A DNA stretch of 64,000 nucleotides from DATHTC01 sp050262775. Lineage in GTDB: Bacteria; Actinomycetota; Thermoleophilia; Gaiellales; Gaiellaceae. The position numbers and the translations under genes were made by a program. Positions 52,065 to 60,483 of the stretch are shown here, piece by piece. The stretch's first letter is position 1, and every line of letters starts with the position of its first letter. The DNA lies in the NCBI GenBank assembly GCA_050262775.1, contig JBLNEO010000116.1:1-64000 (forward strand), written 5' to 3'. Under the pieces are notes generated by a model. It saw only the letters and a program-made list of their open reading frames with translations, was not told the origin of the DNA and did not search any database.

Positions 52065-52878
52065 GCGGCCAGCGGGCGAACTCGCGCAGGGGGTTGCGCC
52101 ACTCGGCGTGGAACGCCGGCCCGACCGGCCCCAGCCCGAAGGCGAGCGTCGCGTTCCCCGCGTGGAACCAGCCGGTCTCGCCCCACGCGCCGGGGTAGGC
52201 GAGCCACGCGGGCGGCGGCGCGAGCGGCACGAGCGCCGGCCGGACCGTCGGCCCCCCGCCGGTGACGTCGACCGGGACGGTGCGCAGCGCGCGGAAGACG
52301 ACGCGTGCGGCGTCCGGCCAGCAGCGGAGGTCGTGCCGGTGCGTCCCGCGTGCCGGGTAGTTGGCGTGCGACCCGCGCGCGACGTAGGCGAGCGGGCGGA
52401 GGCCCCGCTTCGGTGCACGGGCCCACGTCCGGCGCGCTCCCGAGCAGTGCTGGCTGTAGCCGACCTGGAGCGGCTTCCCGCTCCGGTCGAGCACGACCAC
52501 GACCTCCTCCCAGTCGCCCTCGTGCGTGCGCCAGATCAGCTCGTTCGCCGGCGTCGCGACCGTCCAGAGGTTGAACGGGTAGAAGAGCCAGTACGACAGC
52601 ACGATCCGCGTGCGGGTGACGAGTGCCCGGCCGTAGACGGTCGGTTGGCCGTTGAGACGGGCGTAGCACCAGATCGCGCCCACCCCCGACGCGGGGTCGC
52701 ACGGCGTCACGTCCAGGTGCCCGTCGACCTCGACCGCACCGGCGAGGAACGGCTCCACCGGCGATGCGGCGAACGCCTCCCCGGTGGCGTAGACGAGGAC
52801 GGGTGCGTGCCGCGCGAGCAGCTGCTGCGGCGAGGGCGCGGCGAGGGCGACCGCGGCGAGCAGGGCGGCGGCGAGCAC
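52054..52878 (-). CDS. VPS62-like secreted protein
   Basis: 274 residues from GTG 52878 with a signal peptide (VLAAALLAAVALAAPSP). The middle has IVLSYWLFYPFNLW and THEGDWEEVVVVLD, then YSQHCSGARRTW and ARGSHANYPARGTHRHD. This is the pattern of the VPS62/DUF946-type family, known from fungi and plants and scattered in bacteria. Activity is unknown; the conserved acidic and histidine residues could bind metal. It overlaps the convergent M20 gene by 11 bases. Confidence 0.72.
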   Translation of the reverse strand: MLAAALLAAVALAAPSPQQLLARHAPVLVYATGEAFAASPVEPFLAGAVEVDGHLDVTPCDPASGVGAIWCYARLNGQPTVYGRALVTRTRIVLSYWLFYPFNLWTVATPANELIWRTHEGDWEEVVVVLDRSGKPLQVGYSQHCSGARRTWARAPKRGLRPLAYVARGSHANYPARGTHRHDLRCWPDAARVVFRALRTVPVDVTGGGPTVRPALVPLAPPPAWLAYPGAWGETGWFHAGNATLAFGLGPVGPAFHAEWRNPLREFARWPLTR

Positions 52879-52884
52879 GGGAGG

Positions 52885-52891
52885 TAGCGTA
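52885..52891. promoter_or_regulatory. shared bidirectional -10 for the VPS62-like gene and pabB
   Basis: TAGCGTA: plus TAGCGT (52885-52890) ends 6 bases before ATG 52897; minus TACGCT (52891-52886) ends 7 bases before GTG 52878. Five bases are common. No ribosome site on either side. Confidence 0.5.
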
Positions 52892-52896
52892 GGCGC

Positions 52897-53955
52897 ATGC
52901 TCGAGCTGTTCCAACCGGAGGGCGCGTGGGAGGCGCTCGAGGCGTACCTCGCGGACGAGCTGTGGGGCCGCCCGGACCGCGTCGCCGACCTCTACCTCCA
53001 TCACGGCCTCTCGGCGCTGCTCCGGCGCGACGCCTCCCCGCCGCCGCCCGAGCCCTGCCGCCTTCCGCTCCTCGCGTGCGGCGTCCGCGAGGTGCGGGTG
53101 ACGCGAAACGGGACACGCAACGGTCGCTCGCGTGGTCGGCTTCGCGTCGGGCCGTGGGAGTCGACGTGGCGCGACGGCGACTACCTCGACGCGGTCGAGG
53201 CCGTGCGGGGGGCGATCGCGCGGGGGGACGTGTACCAGGTGAACCTCGTGCGCCACCTCGCCGCGGCGTTCGACGGCGAGCCGGATGCGCTCGCCGCCGC
53301 GCTGGCGCCGCTGCGTCCGCTGCACCCGCGGCCGCTCGTCGGCGACGGCTGGGCGATCGTCTCGGCCTCGCCCGAGCTCTTCCTCGCGCGTCGCGGTCGT
53401 CGCGTCTGGACGTGTCCGATCAAGGGAACACGGCCCGCAGGCGTGCCGGTCGAGGGCGCCAAGGACGCCGCCGAGCACACGATGATCGTCGACCTCGAGC
53501 GCAACGACCTCTCGCGCGTGTGCGTCCCCGGCTCGGTGCGGTGGCCCGAGCTGATGGTCGAGCGGCAGCTCGCGGGCGTGACGCACCTCGTCTCGACCGT
53601 CGAGGGCCGGCTGCGCGAGGGCGTGCCGCTCGCCGAGCTCCTCGACGCGGCGTTCCCCGGCGGCTCCGTCACGGGCGCGCCGAAGATCGCCGCGATCGAC
53701 CTGATCGCCGCGCTCGAGCCCGTCGGCCGTGGCGCCGCCATGGGGGCGCTGGGGACGGTGTGGCCGAACGGCGACCTCGAGCTCGCGCTCACGATCAGGA
53801 CGTTCGCGGTCGCGGACGGGCGCCTGCACCTGTGGGTCGGCGGCGGCATCGTCTGGGACTCCGAGCCCGAGGCGGAGCTCGCCGAGACCCGGACGAAGGC
53901 CGCGCCCCTGCTGGCCGCGATCGGCGCGCCGCTGCCGGAGCCGGCACACGCGTGA
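52897..53955 (+). CDS. pabB: aminodeoxychorismate synthase component I
   Basis: 352 residues; the N-terminal subdomain is shorter than in E. coli PabB (453). The chorismate-binding core has GDVYQVNLVR, the diagnostic CPIKGTRPAG with the PIKGT lysine, DLERNDLSRVC, FPGGSVTGAPK and LGTVWPNGD. It aminates chorismate to 4-amino-4-deoxychorismate for folate. pabC and a glutamine amidotransferase follow in GTGA-coupled order. Confidence 0.94.
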   Translation: MLELFQPEGAWEALEAYLADELWGRPDRVADLYLHHGLSALLRRDASPPPPEPCRLPLLACGVREVRVTRNGTRNGRSRGRLRVGPWESTWRDGDYLDAVEAVRGAIARGDVYQVNLVRHLAAAFDGEPDALAAALAPLRPLHPRPLVGDGWAIVSASPELFLARRGRRVWTCPIKGTRPAGVPVEGAKDAAEHTMIVDLERNDLSRVCVPGSVRWPELMVERQLAGVTHLVSTVEGRLREGVPLAELLDAAFPGGSVTGAPKIAAIDLIAALEPVGRGAAMGALGTVWPNGDLELALTIRTFAVADGRLHLWVGGGIVWDSEPEAELAETRTKAAPLLAAIGAPLPEPAHA

Positions 53956-54779
53956 CGCTGCTCGCGCTCGCGGTCACCGGACGCGGCCTCGTCGACCCCG
54001 ACGTGCCCGTGCTGCACGCCGACGACGACGCGCTGCTGCGCGGGCGCGCGGCGTTCGAGACCCTCCGCGTCTACGGCGGCAAGGCGTTCCGCCTCGACGC
54101 GCACCTCGACCGCCTCGATGCCTCCTCGGCACGGATCGGGCTCGCGCCGGTGCCGCGCGACGAGCTCGCGCGGCTGTCGGCGGACGCGCTCGCGGCGGCG
54201 GGCGAGCCGGACGCCGTGCTCCGGCTGCTCTGGACCGCCGGCCGCGAGGGCGGCGAGCCCGTCGGCCTCGCGCTCGTCGCGCCGATCGGCGCGTGGATCG
54301 AGGAGGCGCGGCGCGACGGGATCCGCCTCGTGTCCCTGCTCGGCCCGGGGGCCGAGGCGCCCTGGCTCCTCGGCGGCGTCAAGTCGACGAGCTACGCGGT
54401 GAACATGGCGGCGGAGGCCGAGGCGAAGCGTCGCGGCGCCGACGACGCCCTCTTCGTCGACCACGACGGGACGGTGCTCGAGGGACCGGTCTCGAACGTC
54501 TGGTGGCGGGTCGGGACGACCCTGTTCACGCCGTCGCTCGAGCTGGGCGTGCTCGCCGGCGTCACACGTGCCGCGCTGCTCGAGCTCGCGCCGCAGCTCG
54601 GCTACGAGGCCGACGAGGGCGCCTTCCCGCTCGCCGCGATGGCCGCGGCGGACGAGGCGTTCACGTCCTCGTCCGTGCGCGAGGTGCTGCCGGTGGTCGA
54701 GCTCGACGACGCGCCGATCCCGCGGGGAGGCGCGGCCCCCGCCCTGCAGGCGGCGCTGCGCGAGGTCGCCACGGCGTGA
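53952..54779 (+). CDS. pabC: aminodeoxychorismate lyase, class IV PLP enzyme
   Basis: 275 residues from GTG 53952. The class IV fold shows GRAAFETLRVYGGKAFRLDAHLDRL, the PLP lysine in GGVKSTSYAVNM, LFVDHDGTVLEGPVSNVWW and DEAFTSSSVREVLPV. PabC releases pyruvate from aminodeoxychorismate, giving 4-aminobenzoate. Position after pabB separates it from branched-chain or D-amino acid aminotransferases. Confidence 0.92.
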   Translation: MTLLALAVTGRGLVDPDVPVLHADDDALLRGRAAFETLRVYGGKAFRLDAHLDRLDASSARIGLAPVPRDELARLSADALAAAGEPDAVLRLLWTAGREGGEPVGLALVAPIGAWIEEARRDGIRLVSLLGPGAEAPWLLGGVKSTSYAVNMAAEAEAKRRGADDALFVDHDGTVLEGPVSNVWWRVGTTLFTPSLELGVLAGVTRAALLELAPQLGYEADEGAFPLAAMAAADEAFTSSSVREVLPVVELDDAPIPRGGAAPALQAALREVATA

Positions 54780-55429
54780 GGATCCTCGCGCTCGTCCACC
54801 AGCCCGACGCACCGCCGGGGACCTTTGCCGACGTCGCCGCCGCGTCCGGCGCGAGCCTCGTCACGTGGGACGTGCCGCGCGCCGGCCGGCCGGGCGGGCT
54901 CGACGGGTTCGACGGCGCGATCAGCTTCGGCGGCGAGCCGCACCCCGACGAGGAGGCCGACCACCCGTGGATCCTCACGGAGCTCGACGTCCTGCGCGAG
55001 CTCGTGGCCGCCGACGTGCCGACGCTCGGGATCTGCCTGGGCGGCGAGCTGCTCGCGCGCGCGCTCGGCGCGCCGATCGGGCCTGCCCCCGAGGAGCTGG
55101 GCTTCGTCACCGTGGAGCGGACGGTCGACGACGACCCCGTGCTCGGTGCGCTGCCGCGCCGGTTCGACGCGCTGCAGTGGCATCGCTACGGCTTCGGCCT
55201 CCCCGACGGCGCGGTCGCGGTCGCCCGCAACGACGCCGCGCTCCAGGCGTTCCGCGTCGGGCGCAGCGCGTGGGGCCTCCAGTTCCACCCCGAGGTCGAC
55301 CGCGCGATCGTGGAACGGTGGGCGCTCGACGAGCGCCGCCCGGTGCCGCCGGGGGACTACGACGCGTGGACGCGGCTCGGCGCGCGGATCTGCCGTGGCT
55401 TCGTCGAGGTTTGCGGTATGCGACTCTGA
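54776..55429 (+). CDS. class I glutamine amidotransferase domain protein
   Basis: 217 residues from GTG 54776. The nucleophile cysteine is in TLGICLGGELLARALG and the His-Glu pair in QFHPEVD. The N-terminal part (HQPDAPPGTFADVA ... GGEPHPDEEADHPWI) resembles GMP-synthase-like stand-alone amidotransferases rather than classical PabA/TrpG. Being in the pabBC operon, it might supply ammonia to PabB, but its acceptor is unproven. Confidence 0.85.
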   Translation: MRILALVHQPDAPPGTFADVAAASGASLVTWDVPRAGRPGGLDGFDGAISFGGEPHPDEEADHPWILTELDVLRELVAADVPTLGICLGGELLARALGAPIGPAPEELGFVTVERTVDDDPVLGALPRRFDALQWHRYGFGLPDGAVAVARNDAALQAFRVGRSAWGLQFHPEVDRAIVERWALDERRPVPPGDYDAWTRLGARICRGFVEVCGMRL

Positions 55430-55449
55430 GTCGATAACCTCGGACGACG

Positions 55450-56241
55450 ATGGCGCGCGACAAGGTCAGGCTCGGCGGGATGGCGTTGCCGAACGGCGTG
55501 CTCGTGCACGGGCCGACCACATGGGGCGCGGCCGTCCGGCTCCCGGACGGGACGGTGAAGGTCGCCTCCGCGCGGAAGCGCACGTTCGGCGCGAAGGTGA
55601 CGAGCCCGCTGCTGCGCGGCCCGATCAAGCTCCTCGACGCGTTCGCCGTGCTGCCGCAGGTGAAGCGCGCCCTGCCCGAGGCGACACTGCCGATCGAGCG
55701 GCCGGGGGTCCTGGGGGCGATGGTGGCGAGCACGGTCGCCGTCCGCGCGATCCGCGGGTCGCGCGACCTCGCGCCGCTCGCGCAGGAGCTCGCGACGGGC
55801 CTCGTGTCGGTCGCCCCCGCGGTCGTCGCCCTCCGCGGCGGCGAGCTGGCGGCCTACCACGGGGCGGAGCACGTCTCGATCGGGACGTACGAGCACGGCG
55901 AGCGGCGGCCGAAGGAGCACGAGCGGTGCGGGTCGCACCTCATCGGCCCGCTGCTGGCGACGAGCGCGATCGGCAACCTCCTCGCCGCGCGCGCGCCCGC
56001 CCACCTGCGCGCGCCGGCGCGCGCCGCGGCCGCCGTGGGCGCGGCTGCCGCGTCCGTCGAGCTCTTCGGCTGGATGACGAGGAACCCGCGCAAGCCCCTC
56101 GCCCGCGCCCTCGCGCGCCCGGGCCACGAGCTCCAGTCGCGCTTCGCGACGGCGGAGCCGAGCGCGGCGCAGCTCGAGGTGGCGCAGGCGGCGCTCGACG
56201 CGTGCCTCGCCCGGGAGCACGGCGACGGCGACGCAGGCTGA
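55450..56241 (+). CDS. DUF1385 family protein (YqhQ-like)
   Basis: 263 residues. It opens LGGMALPNGVLVHGPTTWGAAVRLPDG and has YHGAEHVSIGTYEHG, the DUF1385 hallmark. Unlike the usual form it shows only weakly hydrophobic segments (TSAIGNLLAA, AAAAVGAAAASVEL), perhaps two membrane-associated helices. Function unknown. TAACCT lies 9 bases before the ATG, with TTGCGG 18 bases further up, a moderate promoter. The next gene starts in its shadow. Confidence 0.8.
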   Translation: MARDKVRLGGMALPNGVLVHGPTTWGAAVRLPDGTVKVASARKRTFGAKVTSPLLRGPIKLLDAFAVLPQVKRALPEATLPIERPGVLGAMVASTVAVRAIRGSRDLAPLAQELATGLVSVAPAVVALRGGELAAYHGAEHVSIGTYEHGERRPKEHERCGSHLIGPLLATSAIGNLLAARAPAHLRAPARAAAAVGAAAASVELFGWMTRNPRKPLARALARPGHELQSRFATAEPSAAQLEVAQAALDACLAREHGDGDAG

Positions 56242-56290
56242 GACGCGAACCCGGCTCCCGCCGGAGACGTTCTCGCTCCCCGTCGAGAAG

Positions 56291-57310
56291 ATGCGCGACG
56301 GGTACTACTCCGACGCGTACTTCAACCACACGCGCGAGACGCTCCTGGCCGACGGACGCCGGCCGCAGGTGGTGATGCAGGTCTTCCAGAAGCGGTCGGC
56401 CTGGCTCGGCGGAATCGACGAGGCGATCGCGATCCTCAAGCTCTGCTCCCACGAGTGGGACGCGCTGACCGTGCGTGCCCTCTACGACGGCGACCGGATC
56501 GAGCCGTGGGAGACCGTGATGACGATCGAGGGCGACTACACGCTGTTCGCGCACCTCGAGACGGTCTACCTGGGCGTGCTCGCGCGGCGGACGCTCGTGA
56601 CGACGAACGTCGTCGAGGTGCTGCAGGCGGCGAGATCCAAGCCGGTGATCTTCATGCCCGCGCGTCACGACCACTGGCTCGTCCAGACGGGGGACGGGTA
56701 CGCGGCGTACCTCGCCGGCCAGGTGTGCGGCGCGCCGATCGGCGTCACGACGGACGAGCAGGCCTCCTGGTGGGGCGGCAAGGGCGTGGGGACGGTGCCG
56801 CACTCGCTGATCGCGTCCTACGACGGCGACACGGTCCTCGCGGCACGGAAGTTCGCCGAGTGGGCGCCGGCGGACCTGAACGTGACCGTCCTCGTCGACT
56901 TCCGCAACACCTCGGTGGAGACCGCGCTCGAGGTCGCCCGCGCGCTCGGCCCCGCCCTCTGGGGCGTGCGCCTCGACACCTCCGAGAGCCTCGTCGACGC
57001 GTCGCTGTGGCACGAGCTCGGGGACTTCAGCCCGACGGGCGTGAACGAGCGCCTCGTCTGGAAGGTGCGCGAGGCGCTCGACGCAGAGGGGTTCGGCCAC
57101 GTCCGGATCGTCGCGTCCGGCGGATTCACGAAGGAGAAGATCACGGCGTTCGAGGAGGCGGGCGTCCCGGTCGACGCGTACGGCGTCGGCTCCTCGCTGA
57201 TCCGCGGCTCGAACGACTACACGGCCGACATCGTCGTGGCCGACGGCAGGCCCGCCGCGAAGGTCGGACGGCGCTTCCGGCCGAACGACCGGCTCGAGCT
57301 CGTGACGTAG
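56291..57310 (+). CDS. nicotinate phosphoribosyltransferase-like protein
   Basis: 339 residues from ATG 56291. It has GYYSDAYFNHTRETL, FMPARHDHW, VDFRNTSVETALEVARAL, RLDTSESLVD, VASGGFTKEKI and YGVGSSLIRG, the NAPRTase core that joins nicotinate to PRPP. In-frame sequence upstream (PPETFSLPVEK) matches the family N-terminus, but no ATG/GTG/TTG precedes it back to the DUF1385 stop, so the annotated start may be too late. It is tail-to-tail with a nicotinamidase-like hydrolase, suggesting NAD salvage. Confidence 0.85.
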   Translation: MRDGYYSDAYFNHTRETLLADGRRPQVVMQVFQKRSAWLGGIDEAIAILKLCSHEWDALTVRALYDGDRIEPWETVMTIEGDYTLFAHLETVYLGVLARRTLVTTNVVEVLQAARSKPVIFMPARHDHWLVQTGDGYAAYLAGQVCGAPIGVTTDEQASWWGGKGVGTVPHSLIASYDGDTVLAARKFAEWAPADLNVTVLVDFRNTSVETALEVARALGPALWGVRLDTSESLVDASLWHELGDFSPTGVNERLVWKVREALDAEGFGHVRIVASGGFTKEKITAFEEAGVPVDAYGVGSSLIRGSNDYTADIVVADGRPAAKVGRRFRPNDRLELVT

Positions 57311-57313
57311 CGG

Positions 57314-58342
57314 CTACGCCGCCGCCGAGAGCCGCAGGTCGGGCCACGTCGTGATCGGGTCGGTCGAGCGCACGACGTGCATCCCGGCCTCCGCGAAGCG
57401 GGCCACCGCGCGGTTCGCCTCGTCGGTGTAGTCGACGACGCCCGGGATCACGACCGGCGAGGTGCAGTCCTCGAGCAGGTACACCTTCCGCGCCAGCTCG
57501 CGCTCCTCGATGCCGGCCAGCAGGTCGTCGATCGTCCATGCGACGCAGTGGCTCTTGGCCTGTCCGGCCACGATCACGGCGTCGAACGAGAGCAGGAACT
57601 CGAGCAGCTCGTGGTTCTTCGCCGCGATCGGCTCGCCGTCGGGGCCCTCCGTCACCTCGGGGCCGAGCACGGAGTAGTGCTCCGTGAACGGGTTCCGGCC
57701 CTTCACCTCGAAGTGCGGCTGCGTCCGTCGCGCGAGCGCGTGGAAGAAGATCGCCTCCTCCACCGACGACACGAGCGCGTGCCCGATGCCGCCGAGCATC
57801 GCGTGGTACGGCCAGACGGTGAGCGCGTACTTCCCGCCGGACTCGAGCGCGCGCGTGTAGTGGCGCAGGTGCCGCCGGCCGTCCTCCTCGTCGACGCCGA
57901 GGCTCTCGAGGACGAGCGGGTCGACCCGGTAGCGACCGGCCTCGACGTCGTCCGCCGACACGAGCGTGTACGGCTCGGGATGGCGGCCCTCCTCGTCGAC
58001 GAGGTAGACCGCATGGAAGATCTGCATCGCCTGGTGGGTGTCCATCGTCGGCACGATCTGGCTGATCGTGTCGAGGTTCCGGTAGAGGAACTCGCACAGG
58101 CGGCGGTTGTCGTCGACCGCCCCCGTGCCCGATCGGCCGCCGACGAAGAGCTCGAAGCCCGGTGTGCAGAACGTGTTCTGGACGTCGACGGCCATGAGGC
58201 AGAGGCGGAACGTGTCGTGCGCGGCCGGGCGGATCTCGTGGGCCGCCACCCACCGCTCCGCGTCGGCGGCGCGCTCCTCGTACGGGACCCGCCACACCTC
58301 GCCGACGCGTGCCGGGTCGAAATGCGTGGGAACCGGCAGCAC
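57314..58342 (-). CDS. isochorismatase-fold cysteine hydrolase, nicotinamidase-like
   Basis: 342 residues from GTG 58342, longer than PncA (~200). The catalytic aspartate is in LMAVDVQNTFC, a candidate lysine in HFEVKGRNPF and the cysteine in VIVAGQAKSHCVAW. DTHQAMQIFHA corresponds to the metal and substrate loop. An insertion of about 100 residues lies between the Asp and Cys blocks. Next to a nicotinate phosphoribosyltransferase-like gene, it may make nicotinate from nicotinamide. Other amides are possible. Confidence 0.82.
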   Translation of the reverse strand: MLPVPTHFDPARVGEVWRVPYEERAADAERWVAAHEIRPAAHDTFRLCLMAVDVQNTFCTPGFELFVGGRSGTGAVDDNRRLCEFLYRNLDTISQIVPTMDTHQAMQIFHAVYLVDEEGRHPEPYTLVSADDVEAGRYRVDPLVLESLGVDEEDGRRHLRHYTRALESGGKYALTVWPYHAMLGGIGHALVSSVEEAIFFHALARRTQPHFEVKGRNPFTEHYSVLGPEVTEGPDGEPIAAKNHELLEFLLSFDAVIVAGQAKSHCVAWTIDDLLAGIEERELARKVYLLEDCTSPVVIPGVVDYTDEANRAVARFAEAGMHVVRSTDPITTWPDLRLSAAA

Positions 58343-58348
58343 GGGATC

Positions 58349-58355
58349 TAGTCTA
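58349..58355. promoter_or_regulatory. shared bidirectional -10 for the cysteine hydrolase and methyltransferase genes
   Basis: TAGTCTA: plus TAGTCT (58349-58354) ends 7 bases before GTG 58362; minus TAGACT (58355-58350) ends 7 bases before GTG 58342. The two starts are exactly symmetric about the element. Confidence 0.55.
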
Positions 58356-58361
58356 GAGCCC

Positions 58362-58910
58362 GTGTTGCCGGAGCCGCCGCTCGTCGGCCGCGCGCTCGCG
58401 CTGGCGGCAGAGCTCGCGTTCGCGCACTCGTCCTCGCCCGAGGCGGGCCGCCTCCTGCACCTCCTCGCCGGCCAGCGGGGGCGCGAGCGCGTCGGCGAGA
58501 TCGGGACGGGGACGGGTGTCGGCACCGCCTGGCTCGCCTCCGCGCTCGCGCCGGGCGTCCCGCTGTACACCGCGGAGGTGGTGCAGGAGCGGGCGCGCGC
58601 AGCCGCAGCGTTGTTCGCCGCCGACGACGCCGTGCACGTGCTCCAGGGTCGATGGCGCGAGGTTCTTCCCGAGCACGGGCCGTTCGACCTGCTGTTCTAC
58701 GACGGCGGCCGCACGCAGCGTCCGGACGAGGAGGGCGAGGAGGTCGTGGCGCTGCTCTCACCGGGCGGCACCGTCGTGCTCGACGACCTCCACGAGGCGC
58801 ACGGCAGCGACCCCGTGCGCGGGTTCTGGCTCGGCCATCCACGACTCGTCGGCATGGAGATCGGGCTCGCGCCGGCGATGCGGGCGATCGTGTGCGTGCG
58901 CGTCCTTTAG
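58362..58910 (+). CDS. SAM-dependent O-methyltransferase-like protein
   Basis: 182 residues from GTG 58362. The Rossmann start VGEIGTGTGVGTAWLASALAPG binds SAM, followed by YTAEVV (acidic end of strand 2), FDLLFYDGG and GGTVVLDDLHEA with a metal-type aspartate pair. It resembles class I catechol/caffeoyl-CoA O-methyltransferases but is short. Substrate unknown. Confidence 0.8.
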   Translation: MLPEPPLVGRALALAAELAFAHSSSPEAGRLLHLLAGQRGRERVGEIGTGTGVGTAWLASALAPGVPLYTAEVVQERARAAAALFAADDAVHVLQGRWREVLPEHGPFDLLFYDGGRTQRPDEEGEEVVALLSPGGTVVLDDLHEAHGSDPVRGFWLGHPRLVGMEIGLAPAMRAIVCVRVL

Positions 58911-58930
58911 CCCGGAGCCGCCGCTGCCGA

Positions 58931-58936
58931 TAGCGT
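58931..58936 (+). promoter_or_regulatory. -10 element for the FtsH-like gene
   Basis: TAGCGT ends 5 bases before ATG 58942. No Shine-Dalgarno. Confidence 0.4.
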
Positions 58937-58941
58937 CCGGG

Positions 58942-60483
58942 ATGGGGATGGTGCCGCTCATGGACCTGACGTCGTTCGTCCAGGACTTCGTCGTCTTCTG
59001 GCTCCCGATCCTGTTCTTCATCCTGATGCTCGTGATCGTGTGGCTGCTGTTCCGCACGGTCGCGCTGATGCCGCGCGTGAAGCCGGCGCAGATCGAGCCG
59101 AACTCCGACTCCTCGGTGACGTTCGAGGACGTGGCCGGCCTGGAGGAGGCCCGGGAGGAGCTGCAGGAGGTCGTCGAGTTCCTGCGGACGCCGAAGAAGT
59201 TCGAGCGCCTCGGCGCGCGGGTGCCGAAGGGGATCCTCCTCTACGGCCCGCCGGGAACAGGGAAGACGCTGCTCGCGAAGGCGGTCGCCAACGCCTCCGG
59301 CGCCTCGTTCTACGCGGCGAGCGCGTCCTCGTTCGTCGAGATGTTCGCCGGCCTCGGCGCGGCGCGGATCCGCCGGCTGTTCAAGGAGGCCCGCAAGAAC
59401 GCCCCGTCGATCATCTTCATCGACGAACTCGACGCCGTCGGCACCGCGCGGACGGGCGGCGGCTTCAACCGCGAGCACGACCAGACGCTCAACCAGCTGC
59501 TCGTGGAGCTCGACGGCTTCGACGCGCGCGAGCAGGTCGTGATCATGGGCGCCTCGAACCGGCTCCAGGATCTCGACCCGGCGCTGCTGCGCCCGGGCCG
59601 CTTCGACCGCCAGGTGCTCGTCTCGCCGCCCGACGTGAAGGCGCGCGAGGAGATCCTCCGCGTACACACGCGCGGCAAGCCGCTGGCCGCGGACGTCGAC
59701 CTCGGGGCGATCGCACGGCAGACCGTCGGGCTGACGGGCGCCGACCTCGCGAACGTCGCGAACGAGGCGGCGATCTTCGCGGGCCGCAACGAGCAGCAGT
59801 ACGTGCACCAGCGCGACTTCGACGTCGCGCTGGAGCGGGTGGTCGCCGGACTCCAGCAGCGGAAGGTCGTGACCGAGAAGGAGAAGCGGATCCTCGCCTA
59901 CCACGAGGCCGGGCACGCGCTGATGTCGTTCCTGATGGCCGACACGATGCCGGTGCAGAAGGTGACGATCGTCTCGCGCGGCCAGGCGCTCGGCTACACC
60001 TTCAACGTCCCGAGCGAGGACCGCTACCTCCACACGCGCGAGGAGCTGATCGACCAGTTGAAGATCTATCTCGCCGGACGCGCGGCCGAGCAGGTCGTGT
60101 TCGGCCGCGTCACGAACGGCGCCGCGAACGACCTCGAGCGCGCGACGGCGATCACGCGCTCGATGGTGTTCGAGTGGGGCATGGGCGAGGAGGTCACGTC
60201 GCGGACGATGCGCGCCGACAACTACGCCCTCTCCGAGGAGACGAAGCGGCTTCGCGACGTGGAGCAGGCACGGCTCACCGACGAGGCGTACGAGGCGGCG
60301 ATCGCGCTGCTGCAGAAGCACCGGGCGACGCTCGATCGGCTCGCGGCGGCGCTGCTCGAGCACGAGACGCTCGTCCGCGAGGAGATCGAGCAGGTGATCG
60401 GCGACGTGGCCCCCGAGTCGCACGCCTCCGAGACCGTCGGCACGGTCCGCGTGCTGCCGACCTCGCCCGGCGGCGACGTCTGA
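58942..60483 (+). CDS. FtsH-like membrane AAA+ metalloprotease lacking the extracytoplasmic domain
   Basis: 513 residues; ATG 58948 and 58960 are alternatives. A single membrane helix (FVVFWLPILFFILMLVIVWLLF) is followed at once by the AAA+ domain: GPPGTGKTLLAK, IIFIDELDAVG, the second region NRLQDLDPALLRPGRFDRQV. The M41 protease domain has zinc motif YHEAGHALMS and NDLERATAITRS. The usual second helix and 60-80-residue outer domain are missing. It should degrade membrane and regulatory proteins. Confidence 0.9.
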   Translation: MGMVPLMDLTSFVQDFVVFWLPILFFILMLVIVWLLFRTVALMPRVKPAQIEPNSDSSVTFEDVAGLEEAREELQEVVEFLRTPKKFERLGARVPKGILLYGPPGTGKTLLAKAVANASGASFYAASASSFVEMFAGLGAARIRRLFKEARKNAPSIIFIDELDAVGTARTGGGFNREHDQTLNQLLVELDGFDAREQVVIMGASNRLQDLDPALLRPGRFDRQVLVSPPDVKAREEILRVHTRGKPLAADVDLGAIARQTVGLTGADLANVANEAAIFAGRNEQQYVHQRDFDVALERVVAGLQQRKVVTEKEKRILAYHEAGHALMSFLMADTMPVQKVTIVSRGQALGYTFNVPSEDRYLHTREELIDQLKIYLAGRAAEQVVFGRVTNGAANDLERATAITRSMVFEWGMGEEVTSRTMRADNYALSEETKRLRDVEQARLTDEAYEAAIALLQKHRATLDRLAAALLEHETLVREEIEQVIGDVAPESHASETVGTVRVLPTSPGGDV

